Assembly (NCBI GenBank): GCA_040905905.1
Contig: JBBDQN010000040.1
Coordinates: forward strand, 35,217 to 99,216
Origin: JAICND01 sp040905905
GTDB taxonomy: Bacteria; Actinomycetota; Acidimicrobiia; Spongiisociales; ZC4RG35
Direction of reading: 5' to 3'
Length of the DNA: 64,000 bases
Below, piece after piece: positions 1-8,414 of the stretch. Positions within the stretch are counted from its first letter, which is position 1; each line of letters starts with the position of its first letter. The notes below the pieces were generated by a model. That model was not told where the DNA came from, did not search any database, and was given only the letters and a program-made list of their open reading frames with translations. A program made the position numbers and the translations under genes.

Positions 1-994
1 TCACGAGATGCGCCGGCATCGACTCGAACATCCCCTCAAACATTTCGCTTGACGTCGGAAGCGGGAGACCTTCGGCCAGCCCGACCGCCCGGTCGATCTC
101 ATTGCCGGCTTCCTCTTCAATCTGATCCTGCCACTCCTTGGTCCACGCTTCACGTTCTGATAGGAAGATCCTGACCCGCTCGAGAGGGTCTCGCCGCCGC
201 CATTGGTCGGCTTCGGCCGGGTCGCGATAGCGACCGGGGTCATCGGCGGTGGTGTGGGGACCTACCCGGTAGGTAACGGCCTCAATCAGGGTGGGTCCAC
301 CACCGCTGCGGGCTCGAGCCAGGGCATCGCTGGTCGCTTGGTAAACCGCAAACAGGTCGTTGCCGTCCACCTGCACGCCTGGCATGCCAAAACCGATTGC
401 TTTCTGCGCGATGGTTTCCGAGCGGGTCTGTTCTGACCGGGGCAACGAGATCGCCCAGCCGTTGTTCTGGCAAAAGAAGACGCAAGGCACGCTGAACACT
501 GCTGCGAAGTTCATGGCCTCGTGAAAGTCACCCTCAGAGGTGGCTCCATCGCCGAAGTAGGTGATGGCCACCCGCCGCTCGTCCAACAAGCGTGACGCCC
601 ATGCCAACCCGACGGCATGGACCATGTGGCCGCCGACCGTGATCGAGGGAGGCAGGACGGGGCAATGGTCGGGGGGCGAGCCACCCCGCTCGTCGCCGGT
701 CCGACCGGCGAAAAGCAGCTCCAAGGGGTATCCCTGCATCCACATGGCGGCGGCGTCCCGATAAGTCGCCACCATCCAGTCGTCCGGTTCGAGCGCAGCC
801 GCACTCCCCACCTGGGCCGCCTCCTGGCCTTCGAAGGGGGCGTAGGTGGCGAGCCTTCCCTGTCTCTGGAGGGACATCCCCTTGCGATCGTAAGTGCGGG
901 CAAAGACCAACGCCCGGTACAACCGGCGCGTCATGGTGAGGTCCAGAGGTGATGGTCCGGTCAGGTCACCGGAGGGAGTGAGAAGCTGAAACAT
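1..994 (-). CDS. pdhA: 2-oxoacid (pyruvate-type) dehydrogenase E1 component, alpha subunit, 3' end missing
   Basis: Thiamine-diphosphate-dependent E1 alpha subunit that decarboxylates a 2-oxoacid and passes the acyl group to E2. The frame is open to the window edge, so only the first 331 residues are seen; an E1 beta gene is expected just outside. The TPP-binding motif starts GDGATSEGDFHEAMNF and ends at QNNGWAIS; the conserved TYRD and GGHMVHAVG stretches precede it. ATG at 994 begins MFQLLTPSGD. A TACCCT hexamer at 1006-1011 (minus strand) could be its -10, giving a very short leader. The substrate (pyruvate or branched-chain 2-oxoacid) cannot be settled from this subunit alone. Confidence 0.88.
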   Translation of the reverse strand, partial: MFQLLTPSGDLTGPSPLDLTMTRRLYRALVFARTYDRKGMSLQRQGRLATYAPFEGQEAAQVGSAAALEPDDWMVATYRDAAAMWMQGYPLELLFAGRTGDERGGSPPDHCPVLPPSITVGGHMVHAVGLAWASRLLDERRVAITYFGDGATSEGDFHEAMNFAAVFSVPCVFFCQNNGWAISLPRSEQTRSETIAQKAIGFGMPGVQVDGNDLFAVYQATSDALARARSGGGPTLIEAVTYRVGPHTTADDPGRYRDPAEADQWRRRDPLERVRIFLSEREAWTKEWQDQIEEEAGNEIDRAVGLAEGLPLPTSSEMFEGMFESMPAHLV

Positions 995-1053
995 CCGACT
1001 TGTTGAGGGTAGCGGTGGCTCGGAGAGTTGTGAACGGGCGACTGTCCCAACGG

Positions 1054-3309
1054 TCACACGCCGGCTCGTTCCGAGGTCAGTTCTTCGATAGTCATCAAAA
1101 CCTCGCGGGCTTTTGACCCCTCAGATGGCCCGACGACCCCGCGGTTTTCGAGGATGTCCATGACCCTGCCCGCCCGGGCAAAACCGATCCGCAACTTCCG
1201 CTGCAACATCGACGTGCTGCCGAGTTGGCTGCGCACGATGATGTCCATGGCCTGACGGACCAGTGCCTCCTCTTCGTCGTCCTCGGCATCGGCCACCACC
1301 CGGGCCGCTTCGGCGGCGAGGTTCTCGATCACATGGTCGTGGTATTCGACGTCGCGCTGGGCTTTCACCCATTCGACCAACGCGTGGATCTCCTCTTCCC
1401 GCACCCAGGCACCCTGATAGCGAGTCGGCCGCGGTTCGGCCGCGGTCATCACCAGCATGTCACCCATCCCGACAAGTTTCTCGGCGCCGGCCCCGTCGAT
1501 GATCACCCGGGAATCGGTCTGGCTGGCCACTGAGAAGGCAAGCCGTGAGGGGATGTTCGCCTTGATGACGCCGGTTATCACATCCACTGACGGACGCTGT
1601 GTGGCGATGACCAGATGGATTCCAACCGCTCGTGCCATCTGGGCGATGCGGACGATCGCTTCTTCGACATCGCGCCCCGCCACCATCATCAAGTCGTTGA
1701 GCTCGTCGACGATCACCACGATGTACGGGAACCGATCAAAGCCCTCATCGGGAAGATTGCCCGCATCCAACTTCTCCCGGTAGCCAATGATATCGCGCAC
1801 CCTGGCATCGGCCAGCAGGTCGTAACGGCGATCCATCTCCGCCACCGCCCACTTGAGGGCGTCCGCCGCCTTCTTCGGATTGGTGATTACCCGGTGCAGC
1901 AGATGGGGAACACCGTTGTACTGGCCGAGCTCGACCCTTTTTGGATCGACCAGGATCAGGCGCACATCGTCGGGGGTGGTCCGGGCAAGCAACGAGGACA
2001 CAAAGGCGTTGATGCACGATGACTTGCCCGCCCCGGTGGCCCCGGCGATAAGAACATGGGGCAACTCGGCCAGGTTGAGAAGTCTCGGCCTACCCGAGAT
2101 GTCAACCCCGAGGGCTACTGCCAGCGGATGCTGGTCAGCCGCAGCTTCGGGGCTGCGAAGAACGTCACCGAGAGTCACCAAGCGACGACGGCGATTGGGG
2201 ACTTCCACCCCGATGGCGGACTTGCCTGGTATCGGCACCAGCAGCCTGACGTCAGGCGTCGCCAATGCGTAGGCGATGTCGTGGGCGAGGCTGGAAACCC
2301 GGTTCACCTTCACGCCGGGCGCCAGTTCGATCTCGAATCTCGTAACCGTGGGGCCGGGGACGATCTTGGTGAGCTGGGCATCGACCCCGTGCTGGCGGAG
2401 GGTGTCTTCGAGTTGGGCGGCGGTGTCTTCGAGGGCTTTGCGGCTTTGCTCCTCACCCCCGCCAAACCCGAGCAGTTCCAACGGAGGCAATTGGTATCCC
2501 GACCCCGCGACTACCGGAGTGGCCGACCTGGATTTCTTCCTCGCCGGTCTGATGGTGGGCATGGGTTCGACCGGCGCTTCAGACTCATCTTCGGCTTCCG
2601 GCTCGGGGATAATCGGGCGGGCCAGGTGACGGGGTGCATGGGTCCGGTGCCGGGTGGTTTCAAGTTGGGCGTTGCTGGCGAAGTGGCGCACGTTGCGACC
2701 GATCTGGGCGATAGCTCCAAAGAGTTCTTTGACAGTCGTCCTGGTCAGGAGAAGCACGCCCATCCCCATCACAGCGGTGAGAACCACAAAAGCGCCCCAA
2801 CTGCCAAGCAGGCGGCGGAGGGGAAAGGCAATGAGCGCGCCCAGCGCCCCTCCCCGCTCCTCGACCAATTCCACGTTGGGCACCAGGGCTAGCCCACCGG
2901 TGAGAAGATGGAACATTGCCAGTGATCCCACAAATGAGGTGATGGCTCCGCTGACCACCCGCGCTGGACCCTGGCGGGGACGGCCGAGGATGAGTCCGGC
3001 TCCGATGCCGATCATCACCACCGGGACCAGATAGCGCCACCATCCAAAAGCAAACCGGGTTCCGGTCTCGACCGCGTCTCCAAAGGGTCCGGCTAACCCG
3101 AGAAAACCGAGGACGATGAGAATTGCCACCACCACGATGGCCAGGCCCCAGACATCATCTGCCTGGCGTCCCAACCGTACGCGGATGCGTTCCCGCAGCG
3201 TCCCCAGCGAGAGGCGCGACGTTCCCTGGCTTCCGCTTTTCCTGGTCTTGTGTGTGGACACCCGCTTCCGCCCGCTGCCACCCCGGCGGGTGGGCGTCCT
3301 CTTGGTCAT
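1054..3309 (-). CDS. ftsK: DNA translocase FtsK/SpoIIIE
   Basis: Membrane-anchored DNA pump that clears and segregates chromosome termini at the division septum. The 751-residue protein has a basic N-terminus, four membrane segments (about 54-74, 89-109, 118-142, 170-190), a linker rich in Pro/Glu (about 230-260), the RecA-like motor with Walker A GATGAGKS at 423-430 and Walker B IVVIVDELNDL at 530-540, and a C-terminal winged-helix gamma domain (about 680-742) that reads KOPS-type sites. It lies 57 bases downstream of the RNase J gene on the same strand; the order dapA, RNase J, ftsK is common in actinobacteria. Length is normal. Confidence 0.96.
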   Translation of the reverse strand: MTKRTPTRRGGSGRKRVSTHKTRKSGSQGTSRLSLGTLRERIRVRLGRQADDVWGLAIVVVAILIVLGFLGLAGPFGDAVETGTRFAFGWWRYLVPVVMIGIGAGLILGRPRQGPARVVSGAITSFVGSLAMFHLLTGGLALVPNVELVEERGGALGALIAFPLRRLLGSWGAFVVLTAVMGMGVLLLTRTTVKELFGAIAQIGRNVRHFASNAQLETTRHRTHAPRHLARPIIPEPEAEDESEAPVEPMPTIRPARKKSRSATPVVAGSGYQLPPLELLGFGGGEEQSRKALEDTAAQLEDTLRQHGVDAQLTKIVPGPTVTRFEIELAPGVKVNRVSSLAHDIAYALATPDVRLLVPIPGKSAIGVEVPNRRRRLVTLGDVLRSPEAAADQHPLAVALGVDISGRPRLLNLAELPHVLIAGATGAGKSSCINAFVSSLLARTTPDDVRLILVDPKRVELGQYNGVPHLLHRVITNPKKAADALKWAVAEMDRRYDLLADARVRDIIGYREKLDAGNLPDEGFDRFPYIVVIVDELNDLMMVAGRDVEEAIVRIAQMARAVGIHLVIATQRPSVDVITGVIKANIPSRLAFSVASQTDSRVIIDGAGAEKLVGMGDMLVMTAAEPRPTRYQGAWVREEEIHALVEWVKAQRDVEYHDHVIENLAAEAARVVADAEDDEEEALVRQAMDIIVRSQLGSTSMLQRKLRIGFARAGRVMDILENRGVVGPSEGSKAREVLMTIEELTSERAGV

Positions 3310-3366
3310 GTAAGTGGGGAGACTACCTCACAAACAGCCGAACGGCGGGAGCCGCCAACCGGTGAC

Positions 3367-5001
3367 TCAGAGCTCGAGGACTACCGGCAGGATGACCGGT
3401 CGGCGAGAGGTTTCGGCCTTGATAACGCGGGCAGCGGCCTGGCGGACCACCTGTTGCAGCGCCGACCCGTCGTGGGCATCGGCAGTGAGCCTCTCCTGCA
3501 CGGCCTGGCGGACCGCCTGCGCAGCTTTTTCGAGTACTGCCTCGGGGTCGTCCATCATCCCGTGGCTGTCCAGGTCGGGGCCAAAGATGATCTCCCGGGA
3601 TTGCGGACTGACGGCCACCGTCACCACCACCACGCCCTCATCGGCGAGGTGGCTGCGGTCCCGAAGTACGGCCTTGACATCGCCGATGCTGTCGCCATCG
3701 AGGTACACATAACCGGCCGGGACCGCCCGGCGGGACACCCGGGTTTCGTCACCCTCAAGTGAGATTGTGTCACCGTCTTCACAGACATCCACCTGCGGCA
3801 CTCCCACCAGCCGGGCCAGTGCGGCGTGGGCGGCCAGATGCCGGTATTCGCCGTGAATGGGGACAAACGCTTGGGGACGGACCAGGTTGAGATAGGTAAG
3901 CAGTTCGTCGCGACTGGCATGACCAGAGACGTGGACGGGGGCATTGCGTCCATGGATCACTCGGGCGCCGCGGCGCAGAAGCTGGTTGATCACCCGGGAG
4001 ACGGCGGTCTCGTTGCCGGGGATGGGAGTCGCCGAAAGAACGATGGTGTCGCCTTCTCCGATCTCGACGAACTTGTGGCGGCCCTGCGCCATCAAAGAGA
4101 GGGCCGCAAACGGTTCACCCTGGCTGCCGGTCGTCATCAATAACTGGCGGTGGGGAGGCATCTTGAGCAACTCGACGATGTCGATGACCGCGTCCTCGGG
4201 GATGTCGAGCCGGCCGAGTTCCTTGGCGACCGCCGTGTTGCGCTGCAAGGAGCGACCAAACACCGCGATCTTGCGACCGGTCGCCACCCCGGCGTTGGCG
4301 ATCTGTTGAATGCGGTGGATGTGGGACGAGAAACAAGCGGCGATCACCCGACCCGGGGCGCCGCCGATTATGTCTCGCAGCGAATCGGCCAATGACATCT
4401 CTGATGGGACGAACCCCGGCCTTTCGGCGTTGGTCGAATCGGAGAGAAGCAGGCGCACCCCGGTCCGTCCCAATTCGGCGATCGTCTGCAGATCGGTGGT
4501 CCGTCCGTCGATCGGGGTGGGGTCGAGCTTGAAATCACCGCTGTGGAGGATCATTCCTTCGGGTGTGTCAAAAGCCACGGCGCAGGCGTCGGGTACGGAG
4601 TGGGTCACGTTGATCATCCGGAACCGGAACACATCGTGGGTCACCCAGACTCCCGGCTCGACGGGGCGCAGGTCCGCCTCCACCCCCAACTCGTCGATGC
4701 GGCCTTTGGCCAGATCGAGGGTGAGCCGTGTGCCAAAGACCGGTACGTTGAGGTCCGCCAGGAAATAGGCCAGCGCTCCAATGTGATCTTCGTGACCGTG
4801 GGTCAGTACGACACAGGACAGATCGGCGGAACGTTCGACCAGCCAGCTCCAGTCGGGGAAGACGAGGTCGACCCCGAGCATCTCCTCTTCTGGAAACATC
4901 AACCCGCAGTCGATGACGGCGATCCGGCCGTCGATTTCGAGAGCTGCACAGTTGCGGCCGATCTCTCCCAGTCCTCCCAAGAACGTGACAGTGACGGTCA
5001 C
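3367..5001 (-). CDS. rnj: Ribonuclease J
   Basis: Metallo-beta-lactamase/beta-CASP ribonuclease with 5'-3' exonuclease and endonuclease activity in RNA maturation and decay. The GTG at 5001 overlaps the TGA of dapA (GTGA), so translational coupling is likely; this start gives 544 residues, the family's usual length, and begins directly at the conserved TFLGGLGEIGRN region. Zinc ligands HGHEDH lie at 68-73, with LHSGDFK and HVSGHASRDEL further on and a C-terminal domain after about 430. The open frame continues upstream inside dapA, but that part does not look like RNase J and is ignored. Confidence 0.95.
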   Translation of the reverse strand: MTVTVTFLGGLGEIGRNCAALEIDGRIAVIDCGLMFPEEEMLGVDLVFPDWSWLVERSADLSCVVLTHGHEDHIGALAYFLADLNVPVFGTRLTLDLAKGRIDELGVEADLRPVEPGVWVTHDVFRFRMINVTHSVPDACAVAFDTPEGMILHSGDFKLDPTPIDGRTTDLQTIAELGRTGVRLLLSDSTNAERPGFVPSEMSLADSLRDIIGGAPGRVIAACFSSHIHRIQQIANAGVATGRKIAVFGRSLQRNTAVAKELGRLDIPEDAVIDIVELLKMPPHRQLLMTTGSQGEPFAALSLMAQGRHKFVEIGEGDTIVLSATPIPGNETAVSRVINQLLRRGARVIHGRNAPVHVSGHASRDELLTYLNLVRPQAFVPIHGEYRHLAAHAALARLVGVPQVDVCEDGDTISLEGDETRVSRRAVPAGYVYLDGDSIGDVKAVLRDRSHLADEGVVVVTVAVSPQSREIIFGPDLDSHGMMDDPEAVLEKAAQAVRQAVQERLTADAHDGSALQQVVRQAAARVIKAETSRRPVILPVVLEL

Positions 5002-5879
5002 AGGCCCTGCACCGCCCCCAGTGCCTCTTTGACGGCGGCCAGAGTCGCCTCGCTGGCCGGTAGCAGCGGCAGGCGCGGAACGCCCACCGGCTCCCACAAC
5101 GCATTGAGCGCAGCCTTGACCGGAGCGGGGTTGGGCTCGAGGAAACAAGCGAACGCCAACGGCAGGAGCTGGTGGTGGAGACTGCCGGCGGTTACGAAGT
5201 CCCCGGCCAGGGCCGCATCGACCATGCGCCGGACCACGTCGCCGGCGAGGTGCGAGATCACGGAGACGACTCCGACCGCGCCGACCGACATCATCGGCAG
5301 CGTGTAGGAGTCCTGCCCGGAGTACACGGCCAGATCGGGGACCTCGTGACAGGTGGAGGAGGTGAAGTCGAGGTCCATCACCGCGTCTTTGACGGCCAGT
5401 ATGCGCGGGTGCTCGGCCAGACGCTTGAGCGTCTCTACCTCGATTCGGCGGGCGGTGCGGCCGGGGATGTTGTAGAGCATGACCGGAAGGTCGGAGGCGT
5501 CGGCAATCGCCTCGAAGTGGGCGACCAGACCTTCCTGGCTCGGCCGGTTGTAATACGGGGTAACCGCCAGGATCCCGTGGCATCCGGCCCCGGCCGCCAG
5601 TTTGGTCAAATGGACCGATTCGGCGGTGTTGTAAGTGCCGGTGCCGGCCATGACTTTCACGTCACGGCCCTCAACCGCTTTCGTAACAGCGTGGTAGAGC
5701 GCCACCTTCTCCTCGGGGGTGAGGGTGGGTGATTCGCCGGTGGTTCCGGTTACGACCAGGCCATCGGAGCCATGATCGGCGAGGTAGCGGGCCAGGTTCC
5801 AAACCCGTGTGTAGTCGAGCCCACCGTCTTCGGTGAACGGAGTGATCATGGCGGTCAATACCCGACCGAAGGGCTGCAT
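4998..5879 (-). CDS. dapA: 4-hydroxy-tetrahydrodipicolinate synthase
   Basis: Condenses pyruvate with aspartate semialdehyde, the first committed step to diaminopimelate and lysine. 293 residues of TIM-barrel type. The Schiff-base lysine is Lys164 (LAVKDA), the catalytic tyrosine Tyr136 in LYNIPGR, and TGTTGES is at 44-50. ATG at 5879 is preceded by AGGAG at a good distance; an upstream in-frame ATG at 5933 lacks this and would overlap the divergent promoter region. It overlaps the RNase J start by 4 bases. dapB is about 5 kb away in this window, on the same strand. Confidence 0.95.
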   Translation of the reverse strand: MQPFGRVLTAMITPFTEDGGLDYTRVWNLARYLADHGSDGLVVTGTTGESPTLTPEEKVALYHAVTKAVEGRDVKVMAGTGTYNTAESVHLTKLAAGAGCHGILAVTPYYNRPSQEGLVAHFEAIADASDLPVMLYNIPGRTARRIEVETLKRLAEHPRILAVKDAVMDLDFTSSTCHEVPDLAVYSGQDSYTLPMMSVGAVGVVSVISHLAGDVVRRMVDAALAGDFVTAGSLHHQLLPLAFACFLEPNPAPVKAALNALWEPVGVPRLPLLPASEATLAAVKEALGAVQGL

Positions 5880-5954
5880 AGAGTCTCCTGAGCGACGGCG
5901 TGTCGAGGATACCCGCCGGGAATGGCCGAACAACGGCGGGCGTTACCCTCACAG

Positions 5955-6713
5955 ATGATGACTCAATTCGTATTCGATGTAACTGAGGCCGATTTCCAGA
6001 CGGCGGTTCTGGAACGATCCAAGGAAGTCCCGGTCGTGGTCGATTTCTGGGCGTCCTGGTGCGGCCCCTGTCGCACCCTCGGACCCCTCCTGGAGAAGGT
6101 CGCCGGTGAGGGCGAGGGCTCCTTCGAGTTGGCCAAGGTCGACGTCGACGCCAACCCCCGCCTGGCCCAGGCCTTCGGGGTGCAGAGCATCCCCATGGTG
6201 GTCGGTTTCAAGGACGGGAAACCGGTGAGCAGCTTCGTCGGCGCTGTGCCTGAACAGGCGGTCCGACAGTTCGTGGCGGCGCTGGTGCCCCCGGCGATAG
6301 ACCCACGGATCGTCGAGGCCGAGAAGCTGGCCGAGGATGGTTTTGCCTCTACGGCCGAGGACCGTCTCACCGAGATCCTCGAAACCGAGCCGACCAACGT
6401 CGAAGCAGCGCTGGTCCTGGCCGGGCTGATGATCGACCGGGCTGCCTCGGAGGAGGCGCTGGCGGTGCTTGGGCGCCAGGCACCCACCCCGGAGGTCCGC
6501 CGGCTCGAGGCCGCTGCCCGGCTACTTGCCGCTGGCGTGATCGATCTCGACTCCCCCGAACAGGCGCTCCCGGAGCTGTTGGAGAAGGTGAGCAACGGCG
6601 GCGACGACCGCGCCGAGGCCCGCCAGACAATGCTCGACATCTTCGAACTGCTCGGCAACGACCACCCGTTGACCGCGCAGTATCGCCGGCAGTTGGCCAA
6701 CGCCCTGTTCTAA
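5955..6713 (+). CDS. Thioredoxin-domain protein with C-terminal TPR region (CnoX/YbbN-like)
   Basis: 252 residues. A thioredoxin fold occupies about 1-105 with the active site WCGPC (Cys36 and Cys39) and the cis-proline region SIPMVV. The rest (about 110-250) is helical, with TPR-like alternation of Ala/Leu-rich helices, as in the chaperedoxin CnoX and many actinobacterial Trx-TPR proteins. Both cysteines are present, so redox activity is expected, unlike E. coli CnoX. Two adjacent ATGs (5955, 5958) are possible starts; no strong ribosome site is seen. It is divergent from dapA with 75 bases between them, which must hold both promoters. Confidence 0.85.
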   Translation: MMTQFVFDVTEADFQTAVLERSKEVPVVVDFWASWCGPCRTLGPLLEKVAGEGEGSFELAKVDVDANPRLAQAFGVQSIPMVVGFKDGKPVSSFVGAVPEQAVRQFVAALVPPAIDPRIVEAEKLAEDGFASTAEDRLTEILETEPTNVEAALVLAGLMIDRAASEEALAVLGRQAPTPEVRRLEAAARLLAAGVIDLDSPEQALPELLEKVSNGGDDRAEARQTMLDIFELLGNDHPLTAQYRRQLANALF

Positions 6714-6717
6714 ATCC

Positions 6718-6768
6718 CGCGAACCCCGGGTTCACGGAACCATTTTCGGGTCCCACAGCCCCGAGAAC
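6718..6768. repeat. Structured 51-base direct repeat, copy 1
   Basis: Copy 1 of an imperfect repeat whose partner is at 7479-7529. The first 17 bases (CGCGAACCCCGGGTTCA) are identical; the last 16 (CCACAGCCCC-G/A-AGAAC) differ at one base; the 18 bases between differ in sequence but both copies can form a hairpin. GAACCCCGGGTTC is itself an inverted repeat. The two copies bracket the DinB-like gene. It lies between the stop of the thioredoxin gene and the stop of the DinB-like gene, so it might also work as a terminator. Confidence 0.7.
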
Positions 6769-6779
6769 GGAATCGCCGC

Positions 6780-7457
6780 TCAGGTCGGGGCTTCGGGGGT
6801 GAGGTCCTTGTCCTCCATCTCCCAAGCGTGGTCCAGAACGTGGTAGGCGCTGTGGCGGATTAGGAACGGCAGCGTCCACGTCCGCATCGTTTTCCCCTCG
6901 TTGTTGTAGTCGCGCATCGCCGCGACAAAGGACTCACGATGGGTGCGCAGCCCTTCGGGGGTTAGCGCCCCTTCTTCAGGTATCCGCAAGCCCACCTTCC
7001 TGGCGAAGTCCTCACTCTCGTTTCGGATGGTGTGGCGGATGATCCGGTCGCGGTCGCGCCCGCCACCCCGCGGGCCCTTCTGCATCTCGGCGGATACCCG
7101 CCCGGCCACGTCGTCGAAGTAGGCCCAGCAGGCCTCCAGCAGTCTGATTTTGCGATCGAACTCGCTCTTGTCCATTGGCTCTTGTTCAAGGCCCGACGTC
7201 GAGAAGGAGATGCCCCAGAAGTCGGTCATGCCAGAACCGACCCTTTCTTCGGCAATCTCGAGAGGCCCGGCTGAGTCGAACTCCTTGACCATCGCGGCGG
7301 CGACAGCGATCGGCCGGTAGCGAGGCCGGTACGACTCGAGCGTTTCGAGCGCTAGATCGGGTGTCTTCGCTCCCCGGTTCCAGCCGGGCCAGTCGACGGC
7401 GAAGGCCACCGCCTTCTTACCCTTGGGACCCCGCTCGAGGATCGTACGAACCGGCAT
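6780..7457 (-). CDS. DinB-like four-helix protein with HicB-like N-terminal segment
   Basis: 225 residues if the ATG at 7457 is used; GTG at 7517 would add 20 residues encoded by the repeat, which is why the shorter start is preferred. The N-terminal part (AVAFAVDWPGWNRG, then ALETLESYRPRY) resembles a small beta-alpha domain common in actinobacterial hypothetical proteins. The C-terminal half is helical and ends with RHSAYHVLDHAWEMED, whose spaced histidines fit a DinB/YfiT metal site. Probably a metal-binding protein of thiol or stress metabolism; the substrate is unknown. A 16-base palindrome covers the start codon and the 51-base repeats flank the gene. Confidence 0.7.
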   Translation of the reverse strand: MPVRTILERGPKGKKAVAFAVDWPGWNRGAKTPDLALETLESYRPRYRPIAVAAAMVKEFDSAGPLEIAEERVGSGMTDFWGISFSTSGLEQEPMDKSEFDRKIRLLEACWAYFDDVAGRVSAEMQKGPRGGGRDRDRIIRHTIRNESEDFARKVGLRIPEEGALTPEGLRTHRESFVAAMRDYNNEGKTMRTWTLPFLIRHSAYHVLDHAWEMEDKDLTPEAPT

Positions 7458-7469
7458 TCCGAGGAATGC
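7454..7469. promoter_or_regulatory. Perfect 16-base palindrome over the start codon of the DinB-like gene
   Basis: GCATTCCGAGGAATGC reads as two 7-base arms (GCATTCC and GGAATGC) around a 2-base centre. The minus-strand ATG of the DinB-like gene lies inside one arm. The 2-base centre is too tight for an RNA loop, so a DNA operator for a dimeric repressor is the more natural reading. No regulator gene adjoins it. Confidence 0.35.
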
Positions 7470-7478
7470 TACGAGATC

Positions 7479-7529
7479 CGCGAACCCCGGGTTCAGGCGT
7501 CCGCTAGCGGACACCACAGCCCCAAGAAC
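7479..7529. repeat. Structured 51-base direct repeat, copy 2
   Basis: Partner of the copy at 6718-6768, in the same orientation and with the same internal spacing. The central part holds the perfect palindrome GTCCGCTAGCGGAC (7500-7513), where copy 1 has a weaker, different stem. Different bases but a preserved stem suggest that the structure is under selection. It lies just upstream of the DinB-like gene and about 100 bases upstream of the following lipoprotein gene. Confidence 0.7.
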
Positions 7530-7629
7530 TTCCGGTCTCGGGCTGGTTAGAAAGACGCCCGCATCGAACTCATGACGCCCACGGACTCGTGCTGGGTAGA
7601 GTCAAGAGGGTCCGTGGGAGGTTTCTCGG

Positions 7630-8301
7630 TTGGCCATTGCCACACGACGAATGTTGGCATTGCTGCTGATCCTGGCGGCCTGCACCCGCTCGGGGGTAGT
7701 AACCACAAGCCCAACAGGTGATCCGGAGTCAACCGGCACCACACGACTACCCACTACGACTATGGGGCCGACGACACCCACCAGCGGCGCCGACGAGCTC
7801 ATGCAGTGGGTGCTCAGCCTCGAGACCCTCCCCGGTATCACCGGCTATGGAGACTTCTCGAACGTCGATCCGGTAGACGTCAACCTCTTCTTGGTCGCAG
7901 AACTCATCGTGCAGTGCGCCAACGACCGCGACGTCCCGATCGAAATGGGGGCTGACGGCACGACCTACAAGTCCGTCAAGCCGGAAACACAATCCCGGGA
8001 AGCACAAGAGATCGTGGCAAGGTGTCGAAACGGTCTCAACGTGCCCTACGCCACGGACGGTCCCTACGGCGGCTACACCCTCGAGCAGGCACAACGCGTC
8101 TATGACCATCACCTGTGGGTGCGCGACTGTCTGGCCGAAGCCGGATTCACCCAGGCCGAACCTCCCAGCTTCAACATCTGGCTGGAGGATCAGAGCTGGA
8201 ACCCGTTTGGTGCCGATACCGAACCTGACATCCACGCCGGTGACGTGCCGGTATTGACCCGCCAATGCCCGCCCTTCCCCGGCGGCCGTGGCGACGGATG
8301 A
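7630..8301 (+). CDS. Lipoprotein of unknown function
   Basis: 223 residues. The TTG at 7630 is chosen because GGGAGG lies 8 bases upstream and because it adds Arg-Arg to the signal peptide (MAIATRRMLALLL); the ATG at 7651 would leave no positive charge. The lipobox is LAAC, with the cysteine at residue 18. A Thr/Ser/Pro-rich linker (about 20-58) follows, then a globular domain of about 165 residues with four cysteines. No family recognised. Expected outside the membrane, lipid-anchored. Confidence 0.75.
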   Translation: MAIATRRMLALLLILAACTRSGVVTTSPTGDPESTGTTRLPTTTMGPTTPTSGADELMQWVLSLETLPGITGYGDFSNVDPVDVNLFLVAELIVQCANDRDVPIEMGADGTTYKSVKPETQSREAQEIVARCRNGLNVPYATDGPYGGYTLEQAQRVYDHHLWVRDCLAEAGFTQAEPPSFNIWLEDQSWNPFGADTEPDIHAGDVPVLTRQCPPFPGGRGDG

Positions 8302-8356
8302 CCTCCAGTTCGAGATGATTGTTCAAAAAAAGCGTTCTCGCTGACGGTCGAGATGC

Positions 8357-8401
8357 TTGTTCCTGTCGGTGGCTTCTTGTATGCTTCGAACATCAGTTCG
8401 A
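8357..8401 (+). promoter_or_regulatory. SOS-controlled promoter of the DUF222-HNH gene, perfect LexA box
   Basis: TTGTTC (8357-8362), 17 bases, then TATGCT (8380-8385) form a plausible -35/-10 pair. The LexA box TCGAACATCAGTTCGA at 8386-8401 matches the actinobacterial consensus TCGAAC-N4-GTTCGA in all 12 fixed positions. It directly follows the -10, so LexA would cover the start of transcription. The GTG start codon is 14 bases further down. Confidence 0.85.
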
Positions 8402-8414
8402 TAGGGGTGTTGGG

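Noticed and set aside
5002..5583. Upstream extension of the RNase J frame through dapA
   Set aside because: It lies in the wrong frame of dapA, has a compositional look of shadow sequence, and RNase J is full-length from the GTG at 5001.
8319..8414. Upstream in-frame start of the DUF222-HNH gene
   Set aside because: It precedes the predicted promoter and LexA box; the GTG at 8415 has a fitting upstream AGGGG.
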